Source: Drosophila pseudoobscura
Taxonomy: Eukaryota; Arthropoda; Insecta; Diptera; Drosophilidae
DNA: 64,000 bases
Assembly: GCF_009870125.1 (NCBI RefSeq)
Contig: NC_046679.1
Span: 26,226,001-26,290,000 of the forward strand
Direction of reading: 5' to 3'
The translations under genes and the position numbers were made by a program. Shown piece by piece: positions 1 through 12,970 of this stretch (position 1 is the first letter of the stretch; every line of letters begins with the position of its first letter). The notes below the pieces were generated by a model. The model had not been told where the DNA came from and made no database searches. It was given only the letters and a program-made list of their open reading frames with translations.

Positions 1-3000
1 AAGACAGTACTTACCCGTAGCTGTCTTCTCCTGCCTGTCATTAGGTGGAGTCAACATGAAAGAGTGTCTGTGTCGCCTCTTTAGGAGGGAAATGGAAAAT
101 CTGAGATGAATGAGCCGCCATTTCCAGATCCATTTGTCTTCGTGAATGAATAACAAACGAGGAATCGGAATCGGAATCCTAGTTACAGTTCTGATTGAAA
201 TCCGTTTCGGTAACGGCAGGGAGTTGTCCGGAATGCCAGAGAATCTACATCTTACAATGTCAATCCTCTCCAAATGAAAATTGGCTTTTCTTATACTCAA
301 GAACCATCTGTTAAGGCTCGCAGACTCCCCAACTTCAATCCTTTTCCAAATCCAACAAAATTGACCAAACATTCCAGCTCGAAACCTAAGCGGAAGTCCT
401 TACAGCTTTTGCATATCCTTAAGTGCCACAAAGTGCTGCTATCATTCCTTCCACTCGTTTGTATGGAATGTGTGCTGTCGATGCTTATGACACCCTCAAC
501 CGCACTTTGAAGCGGATACAGATACGGATACAAATAGAGATAGAGAGGCAGATACAGATACAGATACAGATACGAATAGTGTGCATCCTGCAGATGTCCT
601 GTGGTGTGTGTTCTTCATGGGAGTCTGCTTCAAGTGGCCCCCCACTTCGCTATGGTTGGTTTTTGTATCGCTGACCATGACAGAATTTTTCTCCTTGAGT
701 TTTTTTTTTAACACGACTCTAAAGGGCTCTACACGTGGCACCACCTCCCTCTAGTGGCCTCCCTCCCAGAAAAGTGTCCAAAACATAAATGACATTTATA
801 TTGGTTATAGTATTAAAAGGAATGCTTGTTCTGCTCTGTTTTGGCTCCCCAAATACGATACGTGCCAACGTTTTGGGGTCATAAAAATATATGCCACAAC
901 AACGACAACAGCAGAAGCAGCAGCAAAAGAAAAGAAAAGAGAACACTGGGAACAAACAATTTATATGACGGCCAACAAAATATAGAAGGAGGAAAGGTCA
1001 AGCCATGAAATATGAGAAATTGCACACCCCTCCCACGAGTACGATTATGTGTGTCATGCCAGTGCGTTTCATAATGGGAAAGACAGTAGAAAGTTTGAAC
1101 TCTAGCCAAGGTAGGTCTCTAGCTCTTAATATCTTAATAATATGTCACTTAAGAGAATACTCGTATATATCGTTAAGAGCTGATGATGTAGTATCCAATC
1201 GGAAACGGTTCTTAGATCAGTAATCAAGTTCTAATAAAGGAAAATGAAGTATTCCCATCTTTCCATGAACAATCATCATGTTTGAGGTATCTTCAGCTTT
1301 ATTGAAGACTTGATGTGAAACATTTTGAGTTATCGTGCACTTAGATATCGGACAGAAACGAGTATCGTTAGAAATTATCAATTGAATTCACCTATCACCT
1401 ATAAGAAGATAAATGCAAGATATTTTCTCTGATCGACTGTAATTATTAAAATTCCTATACATTTTTTTCAGAATCAAACGAAGTGTTTATTCATTCATTA
1501 CCGATAATTTGTATTTCATTTTAGGTTACTTTCTTCATTATTTAACCATCCTTCCTCATTCAACCATGAATACCCACTGTATTTTATATAACATAACCAT
1601 TTGCCGTATATCCCATATATCCCACTGAAATCTTTACCCAAAAAAGAACGAAGAAGCAACAGCAGCAATAACGTTTGCAATTTGCTGGTCACGTGGTCAA
1701 AGAGCAAGAGAGAGAGAGGGGGAACAAAAGCCTGGGCAAAAGAGTGGCTCCAAGAGTCAAAAATTGCGTATACGCCGCGTGCGTCAAAACGCAAATGTCA
1801 AAATTGGCTTTGGGTCAGAAGACCAAAAGGCGATGCGGGAAAGGGAATCGCTGAAGGGGTTGTTTGTTGAAGGGGTAGGGGCAGGGACAGGGGCAGGGGC
1901 GGGACCGTTGCTGCTGGTGTCTGTGAGTGGTTTAGGCAGAGTGTGCGTGCCTATGGCATAATTGTGTTCGCATACATCTATAGAAAACGAGAGGCAGAGG
2001 CAGATAGTGGCAGAGGGAGACAGAGAGGTAGGGCGTGTGGGGGCAAGTTCAATGGCGTCTCTCATAAATCCATCGCCGCAGCCAATGCAAATAAACAAAG
2101 CGGCGCTCATGCCTCCTCCTTGTGAATGGTTGTCCCATGTCCAAAGGATGAGGAGAAGTCTGCCCAGAGCAGGCAATATTCGCAGCTGAGCGGATAGATA
2201 GACAAACAAACACTAAAACAACAGACAGAGAGCGAGGGAGAAACATGGGTGAGGATGCATGCCACGTGCTGATTTAAACCTTTTTGATGAAGGGATGCCC
2301 TAACCCAGGAAAGCTATTAATGTGCAGAGAAGGGTTTGGTTGTGGAGACCAGAAAGAGGTGTTAGGGATAGGCTGATGCTCTATGAAGAGAAAACAACTT
2401 CACTAGTTGATAAATTTCCACTGCAAAGGTACTTTCAAAGATCTTCTCGAAAAGGGGCTTCTCCTAGCCTCTGTCGCTTCTTAAAAGAGTGTATCCTCTG
2501 CCCTTAACTTCTGATCCCTTCAAATCGCCTGCAGGTGTCAACAAACTTTCTCAGTTCTCAGTCTCTGTTTTCTTGTTGTTTGTCACTTTTTGTTTTGGTG
2601 CAAAAAAATGGAAGGTCGACCCAAAATATAAATACAAAACGATTTTGGTTGATGATTTTGTTTTTTGTTTTTCGGTTTATTTGGGGTAGCCTGTCCTGCC
2701 TGACTGTTGTTGTTTATCCCTCTGGGCCTAAATCATATTAATGAATTTTCTTTTCCCTTTTCTGGTCATGCTTTTGGCCCCTGGTCCTCCCGGAATGGGA
2801 AGGAGACCTATGGAGGACATTAATTACGCAAAATTAAATTTGATATCCTCACATTAGACCTGAAACGCTTCAGTGCATTTTCTTCCCCTTTTTTTTTGGT
2901 GGCAAACTTTCAAGGGTAGAACTTTGGGGGGTTTACTCTCGAAGGAAGTACTTTCAGGGGCAGTACGCTGAGGAGACCTCCTCCTTTTGAGCAGCTTATT

Positions 3001-6000
3001 TTAATTCATGTTTCGGCTGAAAATAACAAAGAAAAAATGAGTTTCCCCTGCAATGCGAAATCCGCTTTTGGTCATTAGCCCGATGCCCAGTCCGAGGGTT
3101 GGCTGTGCCCAGAAAGAGCGAGGGAGGGGGGAGGGGGGCGAGAGGAATGTGTGTGTGACACTTGCAAACCGGAATTTATTTGCCCCGCGCATTGCAGACC
3201 TCATTAGCAATAGTTTTGTTTGGTTTCGTCGGGATTTTGGCTTTTGCGAGAGGCATAAATCATGAGAGGCGCCATCGATGATGATGCCTCCCTCTTGTGG
3301 GCACAGAGAGGGGGAGAAATAGTCAGAGGGTTGGGGGGTTAGCGGGCTATTACAGTGTTTATTACGAGAGAGCCCAAAATAATACCCGACTTGCCAGTGA
3401 CTGAACTGTGGCCCAAAATCTAATTAGACCACAAATGAACGTCCCAATACGACAATATCGAAGAGGAGAAGTTGCATTTTGGGTTGAAGAAGAGGAATCG
3501 CCATCGCTGCGACTTTTTCGGTGCTGCCAATTATTTAAGAGGATAGTGGGGACAGAGGACTGGAGGTCATAGGTCAGGGCAATGCATTAATCTCTATAAA
3601 TAATTGGCAGCTAATTTCAATGGATTGGGAATCAGAGAGCGGTGATTACTATAGATGTAAGTCCCTTTGGAATATTTAGTCAAGGATAGGATGGTCGTGG
3701 CACTGATTAGCGGCTATCACCCGTATATCATTAAAATAATTGGATAATTGTAATTCTAATTAGAGAGATGTTGATTTTATCTCGATACAGATGGAGAAAC
3801 CACAATAAGATTGACTGAAATGCCCGTCCCTGTATCTTTCTCTCTTTTTCTCTCTGTTAACGGATGTCCTTGATAATCTTGAACCATTTGTCCCTGCCTC
3901 AACAACATGAACTTTTGCAATTTTTCCCTCTCACTCAGTCGCTTTCTTCTTCAACAGATTTTGACTTGCGGCTTGAGTGGGGACTGGGACTGCGAGGGGG
4001 AGAAGAGATGGAGGAGAGCGTGTAAGCAGGCCAATCAAGCTGCATGAGTGCATCTTCCAACTCCAGATGCAGCTCACACACACACAAACACAGAGAGATA
4101 CAGAGAGAGACAGAGAAACACGTGTGTGGCATCATCATTAACGGTACAACTGCAAGAGATAGTTCGAGGGGGGACGGAGACGACTTTCTCCCTTAGCGTT
4201 GTCCCTTTTTTGGCTTTTTACGTTTTTGTTGTCTTTGTTGATTGCCTGGCTCACTGCAAGAGAGAGAGAGAGAGGTGAGGGGGGAGAAAAGGCACGGGCT
4301 AAGCCTGTTTAAAGGCGAGTCAGAGATCGGGTCTGAGCGGAGCTTAAGAGAGGATTTTTCCCTGATATTTTTAAATGCAATTATGCCAGAGAGAGCGAGA
4401 CAAATGTATATTTAATTTCGAACTCGATTTCGACATCTAAATGCAATTACTTCTGCCATGAACAGTAATTGCATATTTTGTGTGCCGTCGTGCCCCGAAA
4501 ATTCGTTTATCCTTGGCCAAAAATGCTAATCTCTTCTGCTCCTTTTCATCTCTTGAACTCCCACGCACTGTCTCTATTCTCTCTTTGTGTTTGTGTGTGT
4601 GTGTTAAACAGAGCATGCATAATTCGAATGAAAATTAATTTGTTATTAGTTTGCAGCAAACACAAACACAAATCACCAGCAACAGGCAGAAGGAGAAAGG
4701 GAAATGGGGAGAGGGGAAAAGTCAAAGGCAGTGGAGAAGTAGCGGCGTAACAGCGGGGAGGAGTGCAAAACGATGAAAACCAATAAGTATGGACCGGCAT
4801 AAAGCTAGCCTCATTACCACCCCAGCAAAGAGAGAGAGAGTGAGAGGGCAAGTGTGAGAGACAGCTTCGATAGCGTCTTGCTTAATTTACATAAAACACT
4901 TAAACAAACAGGAAACGAATGCCTTATACCCATGATATAGTCAAGATGTCTCTCAATCTGCGATGTCTAGAAAGAAACAAGTCTCTGCGTTATAAACAGC
5001 CTCCGAAAAACATCATACTCCCCTCAGCCAGTGGATACCCACTGGCAGCAGCAGCTACAGAAGAAGGAAAAGGAGAAAAAGCAACAGAGAAAATACATTG
5101 AGGAAAAACTACACCAAGAAACTGAAATTTAAATAAACCTTAAAATTGACTTAGCGACAGCGACAAAAACAGCAACGGGAGCAGCAACAGCAAACGGTGA
5201 CAGGTGAGCGGCAGCAAGCAAGAGACGAAGAAGGTTAACTACAAATGCAAAAAGAGGCATACTAGCAAGAGGAAGAGATAACTTACTGATGCATTAACAT
5301 TGCCAAGTCAATTTTGCTTTACGGTCTTTAAAAATAATATTTTCTTAACACAAACGCAAATTTGGCTTTGCAAAACCACTTAACACCCACTGTAACTGAA
5401 ACATGTTGCTGGCGACAACTGAGGCGCTCATACATGGAACGAGAAAATGAGTCGGTGAGTAATTTTGAATGGGCTATCCAAAGAGGTATGTACAACAGGA
5501 AAAAGCAGCCGAGGAAAATTGCAAGGTTCGTATGAACCTCACCTCGCCGTGTTTTGACGCCGCAATATACCTTGAAGACAAAATCGGCGTTTTTGGCCTC
5601 AAGGTATATTATTGAAAAGGGGTGGGTTTTGCCTTGCATGCGGTGTATTTCCTGGGCCGTGTTGCCTGTTGCCCATACCCTCTTTTTCTGCAATGTGTAG
5701 TTGCCATGTTGTAAATTGAGCAAATGTAAACACAAAACCAACTGTCGGCCCCCATTTGGAGGCAACAAACCACAATCCCCAATCAGCCGCGAAGGTGGAA
5801 ACAGTTAGTGTTGTGTCGAATGGTTGCATTCCATTCAAATCAGAATCGAACCGCGGAACCAGACAACAAGCAACTGGTGTTATTATCAGAAAATATATAT
5901 GTAATACCCCTTGCCGCGGACAAGGATGTGTCGAATTTGCTTTTGAATTCGGGAGTCGGGGTCTGAATCTGAATCCGCGTGTTTTTCGCCTTGAATCGTT

Positions 6001-6300
6001 GTTATACCAGTTACCGCCTTGACCGCCCACCCGGCACCGTTTCCCCCTCCGGTGTCCCACCCAACCAACCCACTGTCCAACCGTCCAACGCGACGCCTAC
6101 GCGCGCGACAAGTGAAGCGCACAGGTATTTGCGCTTGTATTGTGTACTTTCTGTGCCTGTGTGTGCGTGATTTTCCTTTTGTTTGCGGCCCAATTGTTTG
6201 TCGTAATTGAATGCTAGTCGCAGTTGCTAAGAGAATTGCGAAAAACGCAATAGAAAAAAAAACATATTGGAAAAAAGGTACAAAAACCAATACCCACACA
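1..6300. other. Non-coding, repeat-rich stretch
   Basis: I see no gene here. Reading frames are short, overlap on both strands and consist of low-complexity sequence. Recognisable content: short GGAATC repeats near 164-180, imperfect GATACA/GATACG repeats at 515-576, a G-rich imperfect GGGGCAGGG repeat at about 1,870-1,905, CA and GA runs near 4,075-4,110 and 4,258-4,275. Most of the rest is AT-rich or polypurine/polypyrimidine sequence of the kind found in long fly introns and intergenic DNA. It could be part of a very long intron of the LRR gene at 49-50 kb or an intergenic spacer; the sequence alone does not decide. Confidence 0.6.
515..576 (+). repeat. Imperfect GATACA microsatellite
   Basis: Repeats of GATACA and GATACG, broken in the middle by a GAGATAGAGAGGCA stretch, over about 60 bp. 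Confidence 0.8.
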
Positions 6301-6355
6301 CACATACATCGATAGAAAGAGCAGAGCAGTGGCAGAAGCAGCATTTTAAGAAGCA

Positions 6356-6417
6356 TATAAAAACCAGTTTTCGAGCAGAAGCAGCAGCGCAGTCGCAGCG
6401 GCCAAACTGAGGTGAGT
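6356..6417 (+). promoter_or_regulatory. Candidate TATA promoter and short non-coding first exon with strong donor
   Basis: A TATAAAAA box starts at 6,356. It is followed by an Inr-like CAGTC at 6,390-6,394 (A at 6,391) and a near-perfect 5' splice site, GAG|GTGAGT, with GT at 6,412-6,413. A partial DRE (ATCGATA) lies near 6,308-6,314. If transcription starts at about 6,386-6,391, exon 1 would be only 20-25 nt; a start at the CCAGTT near 6,366 gives about 45 nt. On the + strand the first strong coding exon downstream is the LRR gene at 49 kb, so this would be a distal promoter with an intron of about 42.6 kb. The elements are seen; their use is inference. Confidence 0.3.
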
Positions 6418-7224
6418 TTTTTCATAAGTGTGTGCGCGTGTGTGTGAGACAATGTCTGAGCCGCCCGCCCACATACCCGAAGCTCCGATCCGCGCCGACC
6501 AAGGTGTGCTTTGGGAAGGGGAGGGTGATGCAGCAGAGAGCTCTCTGAGAACGACTCACCTAAAAATACACCTTTCTGTTCTCCGTCGTGGCATGCAAAA
6601 AGTATCAAACACCAAACTTCTCTCTGTCCTTGCCCCTGCGACAACTTGCTGAAGCCTTACTCCCAATTGGCGACAGAGAGGAGCAGCAGAACTCGAATCA
6701 AAAGCAGTACCTTTGAAAATTTAAATTATTTCCAAACAAAAAGAGAGATAAAACCAAACGAAAAAAGCGAAAAAGTGGAGAGATTGTGAAAATGGCAGTA
6801 AACTAAACTAATTTGCACACAGTTTTGCGTTTGACAAACTTTGTCTCTCCAGCTTGCTGTCTCTGTCTCTCTCTCTCTCTGGTCTGTCTCTTTGTTGACA
6901 AAAAACTCATTTAGAGAAGCAGCACTAAAACAACAGCAACAAAAATCAGAAAGAACTCGAAACTAGCTTTGGATATCGAAGTTTTAGATACCTTAGAAAA
7001 ACACGATACTTATTTAAATCGATTAAAAGTAAAAGATATTCATGAAAAATCAAAAGAACTAAACATATTCCTTTTTGTAGACTGATGGATTTTGGTGTTT
7101 GTTTATTTATAAATTTGATTTTAAATCTAAGCAAAAATATCTTCAAGCTATCATGCCTGCTTTTTCTATCTATATTCGGTAGACTTCCTAGCTTAATTTT
7201 CATTCGTTTCGATCGTGCCGATCA

Positions 7225-7246
7225 TACCCTCTTTCTGCAAAGGGTA
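7225..7246. repeat. Hairpin resembling a DINE-1 terminal stem-loop
   Basis: TACCCT...TTT pairs with AAAGGGTA around a four-base loop (CTGC), with one unpaired C. It is preceded by GATCGTGCCGATCA. In Drosophila such TACCC/GGGTA hairpins close many INE-1/DINE-1 elements. Only this end is recognisable, so this is a tentative relic. Confidence 0.35.
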
Positions 7247-7608
7247 GCGTACAACAAACGAATAATTAAAAACACAAAAAAAGGAGCTCCGAAAAAGTTT
7301 TTAATTGTCAACTTTAAGCCGATGCCGAAAGACCCGAAAGTCAAGAACAGACACGAGACCGAACCGAAGTAGAGGAGGGGAAGGGGAGGGGGGGAGCGCT
7401 GTTAGAAGAGGGAACAATTAGTGGGGGAGGAGAAAAGCGAAGAGAAGAGAGGCGAAGAGAGGCGAAGAGACTCCGATGACAGCAGACGAAGTTCGGTTTT
7501 CTTTTTTTTTGGCAGGGCTTCTTCTTTTTTCGCTTCCCACTCCTCCGCTTCTCCTTTGCTTTATGGAGGAGAAAGAATCACTAATTGAAATTTAGTTTTT
7601 CCCGCTCT

Positions 7609-7630
7609 CCCCCCCCCCCCCCCCCCCCCC
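7609..7630 (+). repeat. Poly(C) tract, 22 nt
   Basis: Uninterrupted C run, one of twelve poly(C)/poly(G) runs of 16 nt or more between 7.6 and 41.1 kb. Its exact length is likely to vary between individuals and between assemblies. Confidence 0.9.
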
Positions 7631-10600
7631 TTTACTCCTCCTTTTATGGAAATGTAATGTTTAATGTTCTGTGTGGAACATTCGTTGCTTTTTGTTGGTT
7701 CTTGGGTTATTTATGCCACAACTACAGCCACGTATTGACAGTCAGGAGAGGGGGGTGGAGAGAAGGGCGGGGGTCTTCCCTGGGAAATTCAATTGAGAAA
7801 TGGTAATTAGAGTTTTTCTTTGGTTTTCCTTTGCGCTTTCAATGTTACAACTTTTAGATGCAAGTCTTTAGATTAAGTCCATTTATCTCTTGAGTTGTTT
7901 TGCCATGTTTTCCCATGAGTTTTCCCCCTACTGCGGAAAGTGTTTAGTTTTCCAAGAAAACTTTAGTTTCATATACGAGTATGTCCTATATTTCTCGCAT
8001 TCATATCCCAAGGTTTGATCCAATGTCCGTCCCATATAATCCCATTTTGTGCGTAACTTTAATAAAATTCTCTTAAGGGAGGTTTTCTTTAAGCCTTTCA
8101 GCTACCTCTTCCTTTCCCATCTCCTGGTAGTGCCATAAATGTATCTTTGTATCTTTAAACCCCTTTATCAACCTCATATTTTCTACTTTTGCCTTGGAAA
8201 AATAGGTTTCCATTGATTACAATTTGCTTGCTGCTGTTGCATCTTTTGCTCTTGCACTCGTATTTCATAGTTTGCCTCAATTACGACTCCACTGACTGGT
8301 ATCCTGCATTCCCTGTTGCCAGCAGCAGGTCCTGCCGCTCCTTTGATGGAAAAAACTTTTGTTTTCGTGCCATTTTTCATATACTTTCGTTGGGTGACGC
8401 ACAATTTAAAAGTTTCCTTCATGCAACACAAGAGGCGCCACAGCAGCAGAGCAACAAGATAGATAGAGGAGTTGCTGCATGGTCAGGATTGTACATTTCC
8501 ACATAGCCATCCCCTTGCCCCTGATTTTCCTATTTTTTTTCTATCGCTTCCATGAAAACTTTGTCCTGGAGACCTAAAAATGAGCTCAATTTTCGCTGGG
8601 CATTCTGCTCGTGATTCCTCCTCCTTTGCGTCCTCCTTTTCCCCTTCAGACAACACTTTCTCTGGGCCAAATATTTGGCATAGATTTTCCGCAGGAAAAG
8701 CGCAGGCAGGGATGGAGGCAGAAGGCAGGATGGAGACCTTCCTAATTTGTATGCAAAAATTCTCAAATAATAATATACATCAGAGATCCATAGAGAAGAC
8801 AGGACACACATCCCCACACACACACAGACATGTATGGAGCTCCTTTTGGGAATTGTATCTGTGTGTTTTGGAGTGTGTTTCTGTGTGTGTGTGTGTGGCT
8901 GTGCGTAGCTAAGGGATGGCTTTCGGTGACAGTTTATAATTTCAATCAGTGTCAGAGTCGTGACAAGTTGTGTATGTTTTATTGCTGTCTGCCACATGCC
9001 CCCCCGAAGCCCCCCCGAAGCCCCACACGGAGACACATCAGCAGGAATTTCCCTGGGAAATCCTGCCACCCCTTTGCTGTCTCTTCCTGCCTCTAAAATT
9101 GTATGCAAATTCATTTTGTGGCAAGGATCTTCTCTGTGCTTTTCGATGAAATATTTCTTTCTAATTATTTCTCAAGGAAAAGTGCAACAAAAACCTGGAA
9201 ATTGCAACAAATGTCTCTATATTTATGGGCGAATGAATAAGTTTTGACTTTTTGAACTCAGAGCCAGAGAGACAAAGGGAGGGAGAGCAACCACAACCAG
9301 ATACAGATACATTCATTCACTCGTACGAGTGGAGTATTTTGTTTAGTTTTGTGGCTTTTTCAGGAGTCGTTTTGGGGAAAGAATAACAAAAACGGTTTGA
9401 ATCAGGGAGCGATTTTCGGGGAAGTTTCGAATATATGTATTTCATTGGATGTTCCCCAAAAGTAGGCTACAAAGAAAAGATGCCAAGGATTTGAAATGTT
9501 TCTTGCATTAAACAGCGTATTTTTTGGAACTCGGAATCGATTTTGAATCTAACAAATTCTATAAAATCAGAACCTTCTTGGTGGACAATTTACTTCGGTT
9601 TCGAACACTCAAAAGTACAGTACTTTACAGTGTTCAAAAGTCCGCCAAAAAGTGTTGGAAATATGTAAGTACGATTCCACTGAATCCTCTGTGGATTCTC
9701 TGTGCATAAAACCAGTCCTGTCCAGCCTTCAAAGAAGTCTCAAATGGAAATTAAATCCAGATCCTAGGCCTACTTTCAGTTTAATTATTTTCCCTGAATT
9801 TCCCAGAGTCTGGAGAGGAAAATCTCAGTCTTAAATCGTTTTCTCTTGATACATTTTCGGCAATTTAATTAATTTAAGCCAGAAAGGCCATTCTGGGTGC
9901 TTTCCCTCCTGGAATTCCACTTAAATGTGTTCCTTGCCGTCCACTTTAATTTGTTTCTAAATTGCAACAATTTAATGCCTAATTATCTTTAAATTTGACA
10001 GTCCATTGGATCGGGGGCAAGGAAAGAGGAATAGGTCCGGGGCATAGCCATTGGATTGACCTTTCCACCGTGCCACAAAGGCGAAGACTGCCTCCGCCTC
10101 CGCCTCGCCATCGCCTTCTCTCCTCTGAAGTCATGTGAGAGACAGGAGAGGCAGCCGGGAAGGAAGGGAGGGACGACAAGACGACTGATAGGTGTAATCC
10201 GAGGAGCTTAGACCTTGCTCCAGGCCCTCGAAACATCTTCCTCGAGAAGCCTGCCTCGACTCTCCTTCCGAAGGTGCCACAACTCAACTTCTTATGGCCT
10301 CCGTCTCTCCCCAGGAAACGCCGCGTACCTTCCGAGGGCGATTCTCTTGCCTTTAGAGGCAGGGATGGGAGGAGGACAGTCGAATGTTGGCCCAGCAGTA
10401 ATTCACACAATAAGCCGCAGACAGCAGGCGGAAAAAAGACAAAAATAAGAAGGAAGGAAACAAATGAGAGGTGTTACCCGTTTCGAGTACAATCTACAGA
10501 CATAGATGCTACCCAGCAATGGAATTTCCTGTTGATACTGCGATAAATCCCAAGGTTTTCCTATTAATTGGCTCTTGAAGTGGCTTTCTTTTACTATTCC

Positions 10601-12402
10601 TACAAAATCCCCAAACTTGCCCTCATTTTCTATGCATTCCTGTGTTGCATGCTACCCTGTAGATTTTTCCAGGTATACAAATAAATTTCGGGAAAAAAGG
10701 AGACGAGAAAGTGGCAGAGCGGAAGGACGAGTGCCGCAAATGAGAAAAGAAAATGTTCCTGAAGCTCGTGGCAGCAGAAGCGGCAGCAGCTTGTGGCACG
10801 TTCCATCACACTCAAATACCGGATGGAATGGAACGAAAACGAGACGCAGACGAGTGGCAATGGCAGGCGGCAGACAAACAGACTTGTGGCATGCCTCAAA
10901 GGCAGAATGTGGTGCAGACAGAAAAAGAAGAAGATAAAAAGAGACCGAGAGAGAGAGAGATGGAGAGAAGGAGAGACGAAAGAAGTGCCTAAGATGCGAG
11001 ATGCCTCTACCTCTCTCCATTCGAAACTTTTTGGCCTCATAGTCGGTGGCTCTTTAACATGTAAGCGACAATTACTGGCAATTGTTGCAGCGACTAGATA
11101 CTCGTTCGTGCAACAGCAGACACACAGGGAAAAATCCACCTCTGTGAGTCATAAATTTGCATCGACGCTTCGACGCCTCCACTTTCGAGGTGGAGGAGGA
11201 AAAAGAGGTGCCAGACACAGACAGAGATAGAGATACGAGTAATGTATGCAGTCGTGCCCCCCCTCCCCCCCTCCCCTCCCACACACACTGTATCTCAATT
11301 AAAGCCATCGAATCGTTGCCAGCAATCGCTTTAATTGTGATTTTATGCAAATATTTTCCACCCTTAAAGGTAGATTTTTGCGATTCAATTAAGTTGCTGG
11401 ACTCTGGGGCTGGATTCGATTCATACAATATTCGTGAATGTTTTTCAGCTTTCAGATAAATATGAGAACGGCATGGCCTCATCGCTGCCTCTGCCTCTGC
11501 CTCTGCGATGCATCTTCATCTTTGAAAGTTTCGAGTCGCTGCATCTTTCAGTTGGCGGATTGCAGCCAAGAGTCGTATCCTTTCCACATGCACAGGCTGG
11601 CTGGCATCGGGAGTTACTTAAGTGATTCGCTGCCACAGAAAATCTGTTGAGATTTCATCTACCGCTTTTGATTTGATTGAAATGCCAGCAAAGGGAGGTT
11701 TTAAACGCTTCGTTTAAGCCAGGAATTAAAGAAGAGTCTGTTTAGATATTTCCTTCTTTTTTCTCAAATATTTAACCTTGCAACAGGGGCAGAGGGGCAG
11801 CTGTAGCGTCCAACTGCACATTCCATGCCTCTTAATTTCAACAAAAATACCACATGGAATGAAGGTAGGATTTAGGATTAGGTTTTAGGAGATTTAGGAG
11901 AGATTTAGGAGGGCTAGGGAGTGGGTTTCTAGGACTAGGTGGATTCTATATATATATAGAGAAAGAGAGCGAGTAAACCACCTGCATATTCGAATCGTTG
12001 GAGATTGCAGCAGAAATGGTAGCAGAAATTGTGGCAATTGATTTGCTTTGAGCAAATTCAAAGGACCCGGCCTGCACGCGGTGGCTGCTGCCCTTTTGCT
12101 GCCAAGGCATCTGCATCTCTTAGCCACCCACCCCTCTCCCCTCTGCACCTCTGCGCCCCTCCACCTACTGTATACAGCACCTTCTCGTCCTTTTGCAGGC
12201 ACTGCCTCCTCATTAGCCAAAGGAGGAGGACCGCCCCCACACAAGCCATAAGTTTAATTTGTGGCCAAAATGTGAGGCACACACACACACACGTGAGGAG
12301 GGGAGGAGGGGCGACGGGAAGAGGGAGAGGGAGAGAGGACCAACTCCGTGTGGCAAACAAATAGACATGGAAATCATTGAATTACTAATGCGGGAAGCGC
12401 AA

Positions 12403-12422
12403 GGGGGGGGGGGGGGGGGGGG
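12403..12422 (+). repeat. Poly(G) tract, 20 nt
   Basis: Uninterrupted G run in non-coding sequence. Confidence 0.9.
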
Positions 12423-12949
12423 AGAGCTGAAAATGTGTACCAAAATGTTGAAAATGGTGAATGGCAAATGAATTGGAATTGGAATATGAAACCAATTTGC
12501 ATTCCGATTGCCAATTGTGAGGCCAATTTCCAAAAAGATGTATGAAAGGAGCCATGAATCGGAATCGGAATGGGAATAGGAATCGGTTGTACGTACATGT
12601 GTTCTATAACCCAAGGATTTCCTGGGGAGAAATTCCTTTGGCTTTTCATCAATTAGATTTCCTGAGCAAAAAAAACACAGACATTTCTCGATCTTTGGGA
12701 TTTAATTTTCGTGTTTTGGCTGTCGACTTTTAAGGCATTTCCCCTCACCTTTCCCCTCACCCCCTCCGACTCTTGCCTCTCTTCCTAAGCTTGCCACGCT
12801 CCATACTCTCTTTTTTAGCCTCCTGTTTTTCATTTCCCTGCTAATGCTTTTCCGCCCAAAAAGTCATTGAAAAATCGATCTAAGGGTTAGCCTTTTTTCT
12901 GGGGGGTTTAAGGGGACGGATATATGCACCTCTGGTCCGTCTGGTTCCT

Positions 12950-12970
12950 CCCCCCCCCCCCCCCCCCCCC
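12950..12970 (+). repeat. Poly(C) tract, 21 nt
   Basis: Uninterrupted C run, about 530 bp from the poly(G) run at 12.4 kb. The two are complementary in sequence. Confidence 0.9.

Noticed and set aside
5886-6644. 252-codon minus-strand frame
   Set aside because: Mixed low-complexity translation crossing the candidate promoter; no recognisable domain or splice context.
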